From Rhabditoides inermis (Eukaryota; Nematoda; Chromadorea; Rhabditida; Rhabditidae): a stretch of 64,000 bases of DNA. Location of the stretch: contig CAWZYM010000246.1 of the NCBI GenBank assembly GCA_963966185.1, positions 124,001 through 188,000 of the forward strand, read 5' to 3'. The position numbers were made by a program, and so were the translations under genes. The notes below the pieces were generated by a model. That model saw only the letters and a list, made by a program, of their open reading frames with translations. It was not told where the DNA came from and made no database searches. Shown here piece after piece: positions 12,101-23,100 of this stretch. Position 1 is the stretch's first letter, and every line of letters begins with the position of its first letter.

Positions 12101-15100
12101 TCTCGTTGTCTCGTTGTCTCGTTGTCTCGTTGTCTCGTTGTCTCGTTGTCTCGTTGTCTCGTTCTCTCCTTCTTTCCTTCCCTCCTTCCCGCCTTCTCAC
12201 TTTCTCTCTTTCTCTCGTTCTCTAGTTCTCTCGTTATATCGTTCTCTCTTTCACTCGTTTTCTCTTTCTATCGGTTTCTCTTTCTCTCGTTCTCTCATTC
12301 TCTCATTATCTCTTTCTCTCTTTCTCTCTTTCTCTCTCTTCTCTCTTTCTCTCTTTCTCTCTTTCTCTCTTTCTCTCTTTCTCTCTTTCTCTTTTTTCTC
12401 TAGTTCTCTCCTTCTCTCTTTCTCTTCTTCTCTCCATCCCTCCTTCCCTCCTTCTCCCTTTCTCTCTTTCTCTCGTTCTCTAGCTCTCTCGTTATATCGT
12501 TCTCTCTTTCTCTCGTTTTCTCTTTCTCTCGTTTTCTCGTTTTCTCGTTCTCTCTTTCTCTCTTTCTCTCCTTCCCTCCTTCTCCCATTCTCTCTTTCTC
12601 TCGTTCTCTAATTCTCTCGTTATATCGTTCTCGCTTTCTCTCGTTCTCTCTTTATCTCTTTCTCTCTTTCTCTCTTTCTTTCGTTCTCTAGTTCTCTCGT
12701 TCTCTCTTTCTATCCTTCTCTTCTTCTCTCCATCCCTCCTTCCCTCCTTCTCCCTTTCTCTCTTTCTCTCGTTCTCTAGCTCTCTCGTTCTCTTTTTATA
12801 TCTTTCTCTCTTTCTCTGGTTCTCTCGTTCTCTCGTTCTCTCTTTCTATCCTTCTCTCGTTCTCTCGTTCTCTCGTTCTCTCCGTCTCTCCTTCCCTCCT
12901 TCCCTCCTCTCTTTTTCTCCTTTTCTCTCGTTATATCGTTCTCTCGTTCTCTCGTTCTCTCGTTCTCTCTTTCTCTCTTTCTCTCTCCCCTTACTAAATT
13001 CCTACTGATCGCAGCCACCAAAGTACATCTGTCTCTCTCCAAACAGCGTGCTCTCTCGCGTGCTCTCGCGCTCGCCCGCCAGCAGAGGGCTAGCTATCAG
13101 CTAGCGTGACTGGAAACGACACCCACCCACCCACCCACCCACCCACACGCTGGCCTTTCGCCTAGTGCGAGTGCGAGATCGCTCATAACTTCTTTCGGAG
13201 AAAAGATACAAAGATGCCGTCAATTAGTGATCTGCCCTATGGAACCGTGCGAATCTAACTAACATAAATTGGAAGACTTCACATTGTTGCTAACATGTCC
13301 TTTGGATATCGCTACTTGAAAATTCTGGCGCGAGCCTTATTTTAACCCAAGAGAGAGGGCGCTGCGCGCCCTCTCTAATGAACCCCAACTGGCAGAATCT
13401 CCTTCACTCACCCTCAACAGATTGAGCAGCATCGAGTATGTGACGCGGAAACGAGACTCGAGGCGCGTCGCGTTGCCCTGCAATCAGTGGAATCACGACA
13501 ATACGCACGAAAGACTCAACACACTACAGCATACCTGCATGACAGTCTTGAGCTCTCCGACCTCTGGCAGGTACATTCCCTTGGCCAGCACGATCACAGT
13601 GCCGGTCGAGTCGAGACCGCGCCGGCCCGCCCGACCAGCCATCTAAATCCAACTTCTTATAATCTCACAAAGATATCCGAATTCGTATAATTGATCATTC
13701 TCCATGTCAACTTCCACTATCCACGAGTCCGGTGAGAAAATGAGAACCGCCCGAATAGATTGCCAGAAAAAGAAATGCTCATTCAAACCGCTGTTTCTTC
13801 ACACTTATTTTTTCACAGCATCACAGCTGAACACTTCATTCATCCGATGCACTCTCGAAGATTTGATTTAGATTTGTACGAAGTGCGTGCACCGACCTGT
13901 ATGTACTCTCCGCTCTTGAGTGTGCGCAGTTCTGTTCCGTCGTGTTTCTGGATGTTGTCGAAGACGACCGTCCTCGCTGGCATGTTCACTCCCATCGCAA
14001 ACGTCTCCGTAGCGAACAGAATCTGAACACCCTCAATCAATCGAGTCGTCAGACTTGGAAACTATTTTTAAAGAATACATTGTTATGTGAAGAGATGTAA
14101 TACATAATCATATAAAAGTTTTCATGACCACAACTCTTATATTCTTTCTTGCTGACAAATACCACATCGGTAGGGACGAAAGATGGAAGGATTCGCGCAT
14201 ATCATCGCAATCTCCATCTTCTTACACTAACACCTGCGCGCAAAGATTAACTAAACACTCCACTAGAAATCCGAGGTGAAAGGATGAATCAAAGTCTCAT
14301 ACAATCTTAACATTTAAAAAAACTTCACTCATCCCCCTAGCCAATGTTAAATAGAATATTCAGCACACTCAATACTCTATTTCTAAATTCGACATAATCA
14401 TCTAAACTGAACGGGGTTAGGATAACGTGATTAGAGCAGAATCAACTGGATAAATATCCGTCGGCAGAGTGAATATTTCCATAAACTTCGCACGACTTAC
14501 AAGAACCAAGAGTCAGGATGCACTGCGCCATCTGATAAGACTGCTTTCAGAGCCGATTCCCGCCATCACTTACGAAGGTCGCGTTCTCTCCGATCTGGAG
14601 CTACTCATCTTGTTTGTTCTCAGAAAGAGCGCAGACAACCTGTCGACCCCTGCTCATCCTCCCTCTCCTTCCACCACCACTGCTGCTACTCCGCAACTCC
14701 ACTAGCGGAAGATGTCAGACGGCAAGTAACTAAGCGAACATGACACTTTCACGATTCGTGTCGCCAACTGCATCGCTATTGTTGTATGAAACTGTTATTA
14801 GAATCGTTTCAAAAGTAATCTACAAAATATACACAAGCGAGCTCCGATCCACGAAGCGAGCTAGGTGGAATCGGAAATGAGACCATATCTGTCCAACTAA
14901 TATGCCCCATATCCACCTTGACGTATCCCTTCTGGAAGAGGAGTTCGACGACTTCCTTGAGTATGGGGAGGATGCCCGAGTGGTGGACTGCGAAGCCGCG
15001 CAGACACAGCTCACGCATCGACAGCACCTGCAACAACATAGCCACAATCACGTTTTCTCGCCATTTCCTGTCGTTTTTAATCAACATTTGCAACGAAACC

Positions 15101-15351
15101 AACATATTGTTCAAATTCACAGACAACTTCTTATTTCTGCTCTGGTGTTTACACTACCCTGGTAGTTACTACGAAAACTGTCCAACCGCAGTCCTTCTCC
15201 GCCCCCTACCTGAGGCAGCTGCTTGTCTGTGCCCTTGAGTCTTCCGATGCACTGCTGGAAGAACGAGTGCACGTGACTCTTCTCCACCGCCGTCGTCAGA
15301 TCCAGCGACGACAGCAGCTGCGCGTTCTCGTCGCACCCAAAACACACAGTC

Positions 15352-15421
<70 letters not shown>

Positions 15422-16928
15422 ATCAACGATCTCAATCGATGAACTCAAAAAAGACTTGAGAAAAGACTTTCGTCAGTTAATCAAATTGGCATTGCCATCT
15501 CATCACGACAACGCTCATAATTCAAAAGTGCGTGTCACTTCCGCATGACATGTGTTCACCTCTTTCTGGAGAACACAAAGCACACCATAGGGAGCTGGTC
15601 GCGCGAGCGAAGGAGATCCACCAGGTTCATGTACACGTTCTTGTCCTGCAGCACAGCATTCCCCCCCCCCCTCTCTCTCGTTCCCACTCACATTCTTTCC
15701 GAATCCTCCTCGATTGCCCTGCGGTCCCTTGGCGCCAGTCGTCGGCTTTCGAAGAGCGTCCTCAAAGATAAAAAAAGTGAAACGGTAAACTATGTTTCTA
15801 TCCTGAATAAACTCAGTCACAAAAACAAAATGCAAAAGTATTTCTGTCATTGTTCCTGTATATAAAATCAGCGGAACAAATTTTACCCAACGATACAATT
15901 TCAACAACATGACTTGGACTTCGTTGCCGAAGTAGTAAAAACCCAAGTCACAGCCAATTTATCAGTTAGATCAGGATTTTCCGATTATCACATTATCGTT
16001 AACATTAAATACATTATAAACTGAACAAAATGCATTGCAGATAGTGTTGACGTTTAAATCTCTATTTCGCTTTTCCCCTCACATGGCAACGTGGCGTTCA
16101 GGTAACGCTCCTGTTTACGCTCCTGCTCCTGCCTTGTTAGCAAGCTGCGTTTGTGGGCTTGACAACTTCTACCCACTCAAAACTTTGAAACTCATTTACA
16201 AACCTACTTACAATTTCATGGATGAACTGAAACGAATACCTTGGCCTCCTTGGCCTTGTTCCATCCACTCATCTGGAAGTTGCCAGCTGCATCGAGGATG
16301 AGGAACAGATCCTGAACACACAACATTCTCCTCCTCCCTCCCTCCCTCCCTCTCTCCCCTCATCCCTCGTACCTTCTTCGTCTTGCCGTCCTGTCCAGTG
16401 TAGATGTGGTGTTCGAGTGGCACGGGGCGGCGGAACGTCTGCACCACGTTCAGACGACGATGCTTGATGCGGCTGAAAACACAACACATTCACACAAAGG
16501 ATATATATGTCCGAGAGAGAGAGAGAGAGAGAGATAGGGGAAGGCGTGACTGACCCGACCCAGTCGGCGAACTCGATGCAGTTTGGCACAGTCGCCGACA
16601 GCATCACAATCTTCACGTGCTTCGGAAGCATGATCAGCACCTCAACAAACAATATAAATAACGTTTTACATCATGAAGATGAAGCAATTCCAAATTGATG
16701 TGCAGAAAACTAACGTAAAATTAGCTACAACGTAAAGCATATAATTGCCCATACAAATCAATGTGACAAATATCATGAAAAGTTGAAACATCAGTGTGTA
16801 TTAATGACGGACCTCTTCCCAGACGTGGCCTCTCTCGGCGTCGTTGATGTAGTGCACCTCATCGAACACCACCCACTCCAACTCACGCACCACCTCCGAG
16901 CCATTGTACAGCATTGAACTGCAAGGGA

Positions 16929-16982
<54 letters not shown>

Positions 16983-18508
16983 CTGTCTCTCTCTCTCCCT
17001 TCTTTCTCCACCCTCCTCACTCACCGCAGAATCTCCGTGGTCATAATGAGACAGAACGCCTCCGGATTCAGCTGAATGTCGCCCGTCACGAGACCAACCT
17101 GAGAAAATCAATGAATCGATATTTAAACCCCAACCTCAGCCAACTCACCTCGCCAAAGATCATTTTGAAATCGCGGAACTTCTGGTTGGAGAGTGCCTTG
17201 ATGGGCGAGGTGTAGATGGCCCTGCAATACATCTGCATAGGCTCCGCCCCTTCGAGCTCCGCCCACCTGGTCTTGTGTTTCTGGCAGAGTGCGATCGCAT
17301 ACTCGGCCACCACAGTCTTTCCCGCCGATGTGTGCGCCGCCACAAACACACTCTCGCCCTAATTATGGATGTGAGTATAAGCATACGATATACGTTTCAA
17401 AAGCACCACATTCATCGCCGAAATGCAAAACCGACAATGTCCGAAGTGTATAATCGCCAAACCGTGAACACGTTTCAGCGATAACCTTTTTTTCCTACGA
17501 TAAATCAGACTCGCCCCTTTAAACCCCGCCCCCTCACCTTTTCCATGCATGTGACAGCCGCCTGCTGGAACGGATCCAGCTCGAACGGGTACTGAAAACA
17601 AACACAATCAACCTTCCCATACACGCTTCCCACTCAGATGAAAACTCACTGTTTCAGTACTACTCATCTATTGTAAAAACTTTCTCGCCCATCCTATACT
17701 ACAATCATCATACAACGACAAAAGGGGTTCCCGTTCACGTAACAACTTTTCAAACATGAATTATAACAATGGTCGCTACACTGATCGCTACTGGCTACAC
17801 CAACAGACATACTCAATCATCACTACTCAAATAGTCGCCTATCCGCCCGTACCCGTCAAGCAGATAGACAGACCATAACAACAACCTTGACACTCGTCAC
17901 TACTCAACAGTAATCACCCATCCCCGTACCTTCTTGGCCATGTTGGGCAGCACCTCCTCCCTGTATCCCTCTATCTCCCGGCTGCAGTCGAGCACGTGCG
18001 CGTATTCGAACTCGCTTCGCATCAGAACCACCTGGAATGAGACTCCCTTACTTCTCCTTCTAGTTTCTCTCCTCCCCACCTCCTGCTCCTTCTCCCTGAC
18101 CGGCTTGGCGAGTGCCGCGTCCAGCTCCTCCACTCCCTCCACTGTCTGCTCCTCCCCTTCTCCTTCTCCTCCCTCCTCCTCATTCTCCGTCTCCTTTTCC
18201 TCCACCGCCGGCACAACAATCGGTTCTCCTCCGCCCACAAAATCCATAAGTGCGAAGATGTCAGCGCCGTCAATGTCGAGGGTGGGGATGGCGTCCGGCG
18301 GAGAAGCAGAAGAGACCTGCACATCAACATCAAACACAGCTGCACCCGTGCCAGGTTATCAACGACACTCGACACAACTATGAGTTGCTGTGCTTCTCTC
18401 GGGTCTTCTCACCTGTACATCGGTCATCTTCTGCTCGCAGTTCGCCAGCTCGACGGGCGCATCGAAGCCTGGCGGATGGCAGAGCAGGTCTGCAAGCACA
18501 CACTGTCG

Positions 18509-18559
<51 letters not shown>

Positions 18560-18959
18560 CCTGCTTCTCTACCCTGTTTCTCTCTCTTCCACTCCACGCA
18601 CCCTTCATCTCCAGATACGTGTCCTCGTCGTCCTCTCCCCGGCCGCTCGTCTCCCGCGCGAATCGAAGCACGTTCTCCACGCCGTCGTCGAAGCCACCTG
18701 GACAGGAATGAAAGCACAACACCCACTCCACCAAAGAGGCTACGTGCAGCGGTGCGCGGACAATCCACGAAACAAACCACGGCTCGGCTACTCTACTCTC
18801 GCACTCACCGGGCGCAAACGGCACGTTGCTGGCGCATCCCTTGATCGAAGAAGCGCCAACGCCGAGGAAGGGAGTGCTGGGTGGAGGGGGAAGGGTAAGC
18901 GGGTAAGTAACATGACAGGGTACAACAGAGAACAAAACGAACAGCGAAAGAGACCGCGC

Positions 18960-19002
<43 letters not shown>

Positions 19003-19695
19003 GTACCGCAGCAGGCTCATGCTGGCGTGGCTGCTGCCCAGCTCGTCGGCCGCCCGCCCACACTCCACCACGCTAGTCGCCTAAAACACACACAATTCAA
19101 GACATTGAAAACTAACACGAAACCTCGCGACATGGAACATCGGTAACTTCATTTCATTCGATATATGTGTTATGCACGTACTAATGCCTTGTCCGTGCCA
19201 CTCACATTGCCGGTGTGATCGTGTTGCACGGCGAATCGGGTGGCGAACTCGCCCGGCTGAAGGAGACCATCCAGAAGGGGACACACATCGGGGCACACGT
19301 CCTGCGGCTGGCCACTGCAAAACAACTTCTACTTCCCACCACACTTAGCTATTATGCCTTACTGACAAACTAAACTGAGGCCGCTAACTGACACGCGTTG
19401 TTGTCATATTCATATATAACGATTCCGGATAAACGATTGTTGATTGAATTCCGACAGACAACACTTCTTCACTATTCACATACGCCGATGGTTCTTTCAC
19501 ATGCATTTTCCGATACCATCATCATCATCATCGGTAAGCGAATCAAAAGCAATTTGTGCAGCCGCGTCGACTCCCTCACCGATAAGTGTTCCACAGTGCG
19601 TACTCGTCCTGGCTCTCCGTCAGCTCGTTGATGGCGGCTGCTCGGAAGGCGCGCTCGGCCACTCGACGCAACTCCGCGTCGCTCTCTTCTCCCAT
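6123..19695 (-). CDS. skih-2: SKI2-type DEVH-box RNA helicase (SKIV2L orthologue)
   Basis: ATP-dependent 3'-5' RNA helicase of the cytosolic SKI complex, which feeds mRNA to the exosome for decay and surveillance. I joined 39 exons, all in phase, to 1261 residues (human SKIV2L is about 1250). Motifs in order: Q-type motif [10 protein letters not shown] (about 295), Walker A AHTSAGKT (about 318), Ia [27 protein letters not shown] (about 410), SAT (about 440), HHSGILP (about 622), [13 protein letters not shown], and motif [11 protein letters not shown] (about 688). The C-terminal DSHCT part ends [14 protein letters not shown]. The pattern [13 protein letters not shown] with [11 protein letters not shown] matches SKI2 rather than MTR4. 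Residues 215-260 are an acidic Glu-rich insertion. The acceptor gcttgcag lies 5 nt before the ATG, which suggests trans-splicing. One acceptor (15337-15338) reads GG. The 3044-nt intron 10368-13411 is filled with repeats. Probably the downstream gene of an operon with the P5A ATPase. Confidence 0.95.
7803..8288. mobile_element. foldback/MITE-like element with about 125-bp inverted repeats
   Basis: The first 125 or so bases (from cattctcttttgaaaagtac) return almost perfectly inverted at the right end (to 8288), leaving about 230 bp of AT-rich loop. No coding capacity. It sits in the helicase intron between exons 7624-7701 and 8992-9061. A related element lies at 10399-10889, and both are followed on the right by tgtccttttgtt(a/g)aatttc. 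In the pre-mRNA the arms would form a long duplex. Confidence 0.85.
10399..10889. mobile_element. second foldback/MITE-like element, about 150-bp inverted repeats
   Basis: The left arm starts attatcttttaaaagtactt and the right arm is its near-perfect inverse, ending at 10889. It shares outer-end sequence (cttttRaaaagtac), an inner arm boundary (agagca(a/g)gtttgtgtta) and the right-hand tail with the 7803-8288 element, so the two form a family. It lies in the 3-kb intron of the helicase gene. No ORF. Confidence 0.85.
10985..12990. repeat. 2-kb polypyrimidine minisatellite, 7-8 bp units
   Basis: Nearly uninterrupted C/T sequence on the plus strand made of gttctctc and tttctctc units, with subarrays such as gttgtctc (12105-12160) and periodic cttccctccttccc blocks. 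The helicase gene is transcribed from the other strand, so its intron RNA would carry a 2-kb GA-rich tract. Long open frames across it (Ser/Leu/Phe repeats) come from the repeat lacking stops and are not genes. Such tracts can form triplex DNA, but that is general knowledge and not shown here. Confidence 0.9.
13121..13147. repeat. short (ACCC)n tract
   Basis: About seven copies of accc in the helicase 3-kb intron, just downstream of the polypyrimidine array and a gctagctatcagctagc palindrome. Confidence 0.8.
13349..13376. repeat. GC-rich perfect hairpin
   Basis: agagagggcgc and gcgccctctct flank a tgc loop, an 11-bp perfect stem in otherwise AT-rich intron sequence. Similar GC-rich hairpins occur at the right end of the window (61522-61564). 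Confidence 0.75.
15353..15419. repeat. (CA)n microsatellite
   Basis: About 33 CA dinucleotides, read as TG in the helicase pre-mRNA. It ends 15-20 nt upstream of the exon at 15210-15336, whose acceptor lacks a canonical AG. Confidence 0.9.
16931..16976. repeat. (CT)n microsatellite in helicase intron
   Basis: Pure CT dinucleotide run just downstream (minus sense: upstream) of the exon carrying the DEVH box. Similar dinucleotide tracts lie at about 18516-18557 (CT) and 18962-19000 (GA) in other introns of the gene. Confidence 0.9.
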
Positions 19696-20126
19696 ACCCA
19701 CTGCAAGCGACAAGTCAGCATCAGCGCATCAGCCTCTCCTTTCACCCTTCAACCACCAACTTCCCGATTCAGATATTCGCAGTTGTCTCGAACAACTAAA
19801 TGTGCAGTCATACCACACAACCATCAATATACAAACAACCTTTATTTTATTTATAAAAACACCGTTTGCAAACCGCATCACAACACAACAGAAACACCAC
19901 ATTACATAAATAAGAAATATAAATTATTATAAAGTAGTGAAGACTCCGATCAAACTTCCTCTCAACGGCTGAAACTGACTGATACGAGAAAGGAAACGCG
20001 CGATCACAGCTATTGAGAAATAAGAAATAGGAGAGAAACATTGGTATGATAGAAACTGATGCTATAATATCAGGGGTCGAAGCAGAGCAATTGTCTCGAT
20101 ATCGATCGTATCAATCGACATCTCGC
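19696..20126 (-). promoter_or_regulatory. intercistronic region: poly(A) signals then trans-splice acceptor
   Basis: 431 nt separate the P5A ATPase stop from the helicase ATG on the same strand. Read on the minus strand, overlapping AATAAA signals lie at 19841-19854, and a strong acceptor, gcttgcag, ends at 19701 followed by tgggt and the ATG. The distance from poly(A) signal to acceptor is about 140 nt, the classic spacing for nematode operons with SL2-type trans-splicing. The region has no other gene. Confidence 0.65.
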
Positions 20127-23100
20127 TCAGAACATGTCTCCTAGGAAGAAGTTGAGGACTCGGTCGATGGAATAGCACGCGAGCAGATCGAACATCACAC
20201 ACCCCACCACAGTGTCGCGCATCTGAAAACGGAACTGTCAAGTCAATCAAATATAAACAATCATTCAGAATAACAAAACATGAAAGAGGTTCCAAACATT
20301 GGAGAAAAAAACGAGAAGAAATAAAGAAAAAGCTATGCTTACCTCCTGTGGCAGTTTGACGAGCTCAAACTGGGTGATCATATCGTCGGACGCGCCCCAG
20401 GCAAGAGAGAAGACAGAAAAGCCCGAGAAGGCGATCGAATAGAGCATGGCACGGTTCTCCCACAGAGACTCCATGAACGGACGACCCTGCAACACAAAGA
20501 AACGTGAAAGAAAAGCACGAAAATGAAGGAACACGATACAAATTACAAGTGGCACTCACCCTGTAGTTGACGGCAAAGGTGCAGACCTGGAGAGCCATCG
20601 AAATAATGTAGACAGATGTGTTGAGAATGCCAGGAGTGAACTTGGCCTCCAGGTCAATCGGACCGTCCCTGGAACAGAAAGCATTGCCACTACTGTTTCT
20701 TCCTCTCCTCACCTATCCTCGTATCCGTGTGCGAGCTTGACAATGTATAGAAGGCAGGCAAAGTGGACTGCAAACTGTCCGGTGACGGTGAGCAGCGTGT
20801 ACGCGTTGAAGATGTTGGCCATCGGACGTTGGCGAGACAGCGTGTTCAGCGGCTGAAAAGATTCACTCTTATGACTCACACCGACTCAAGACTCTGATCA
20901 CTAACCGTTATGCTATTCATTCCTTAAAGATACAGGGGCCTATTCAAATAGCATGCTGATCGTAAATTTTCAAATTTCGCGCGTTTCTTTGCTCGCCAAG
21001 AAAACACACGGTACCAGTTGAAAAGTGGGTTGAAATCACGTGAGGAATTACACAAAACATGCGGGTGCGGTGGGAATCGAACCCGGGTTAGTCACATCAG
21101 CAGGCGCGCATGCTATCCACAATACCACAAGGGATAGTTGCGGAAGATATATTGAATGCGGTAGATATACTCACGACACGCGCAGCTATCGATACAAACC
21201 GGGTTTGCTATGTTTTTTCAAGCGGGAATTTGAAATTTTGCGATCAGAGTTGCCGATGAGCGTTTCTCAATCACGATGAACCTTTGTTTCTCCGTTCCAA
21301 TTAAAGTTTTTTTTGTGTTTTTGTGGACTATAAATCATTAAAAATTGTTAAAAAATAGGCCACTGTATCTTTAAGCCAAGTCACCGCTCTAACCACCTGC
21401 TAGGTCCTCGGCAATTACATAACACAACAACAAAACAAATCAGTAATACTACTCTCACTCGTTCACTCTTTTTACTCTCACTCTCTTCTCAATTTACCGT
21501 GTTCTCTCGCAATTCCTAGTAGCCTATCTCCTCACTAAAAGTATATAAAAACATCAAAGGCTTGGAGCAAACATTTCTTCCAATGGTTGACTTTCATCAC
21601 TATGTGATGGGAGAAGTGTTCATCCTTGGAGGAATGATACTCAACATCGTACTCTCATATGCTGTGTATCGAACCAACACACGGATTCGAAACTCATACT
21701 ACTACATTCTGCAAATGATTGTCGCTGTCAACCTTATCTACGGGACCACATGTGCTCTCACCATGCCGGTAAGAGGGCACTAGCACAACACTTCCAACTT
21801 CTTCAAAGCATGTCTATGTTTAGTTATGGATAGTGGTGTCGGACACGTTTACCGCATTCATATTCTTCCCCGTCGGTCCTTGTATTCACTTCCCTACCGG
21901 ATGGGATAACGTCATACTCGGTATATGGGCGTGGATGATCATTCAATTATACCTCGTATCTGCTATCTCGATCATATACTGATACTGTATTGTGTGTCGG
22001 TGAGACATTGGTGACAACTAACATCATGTCAAGCATTGCAGCCCTCAAATGCCAATCTCGTCTCCCCGACTTCTCGTGCCGATAATCCTTTTCTACATCT
22101 TTGTCTCGTTAGACTGGGCAATCTTGGATGTAGGCATTGCTCACCCAGCCAAATTTGCCGCCCACGTCAACACTGTCAACAAAATTTACGACTTCGACAC
22201 ATCGACACTCATCCGGGAACGATGTACGGAATATACTACGACGTGAGTCCATCGTCTATGTTCGAAAAATGTCATAGTTTAGTCGGAAGACTCGCTGCTC
22301 TTTGACTTTATCTTAATCATCTCCAGTATCACAATGACATTGTTATCGGAGTCTTTGTTATCGGAGTCTGTGTTTACAAGTGAACTCACATCTCGTAATT
22401 CTGACTGAACCTCTTCCTGCCACCGAATCGTACCCTCTTTTGATCCGTCCGTTAGAACGCAGACATTCATTCACCGCAAGTTTCGAATATGGAATTCCTT
22501 ACCATCTAACATTATAGCTATCAGAGACACCGGTTCTTTTAAAGAGGAGGTTAGAAAATGCATGATTGAACCATCACACGAGCACATTCATTTCATATAC
22601 ATATGTCTGTTGTATTGTTCCATACGCATTTGTATCTGTTTTACTATTCTTTGATTTGATTTTAATCACAAATACGTTGCACCACTTATTACAGCCACAT
22701 ATTTTGTCCCCATATGTTTCCTGAATACGCAATGATAAACAATTGAATTTTTGAGAATGCGCCGCGAGCTGGCCCGCAACATCATCTCGGATAAGACACG
22801 CGACATGCACGTGCGGCTACTCAAGATCAATCTCGCACAGATCATCATCCCGTTCGTGTGTCTGCAGATGATAGCGTCTGGCAACATGATCTCCGCCTTC
22901 TTCCCTGTCCTCATGCGACTGCAGATGGCAGGCGACGCCTTCTATCCTCGAAATGCATCCATTCTCTTATCCCTTCCGCCATTTGTCAATAGTCTAGTAG
23001 TATTCGCGTGAACTCGCAGTCTTCGGGAGGCCATATACACCACCAGCAATACACAGAGAGAGAAAAAACGACTTTGAAATATCCGTCATTCGTGATTCTA

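Noticed and set aside
10947..12611. 554-codon open frame of Ser/Leu/Phe/Arg repeats
   Set aside because: Pure product of the polypyrimidine array, which has no stop codons in some frames; it lies antisense in a helicase intron.
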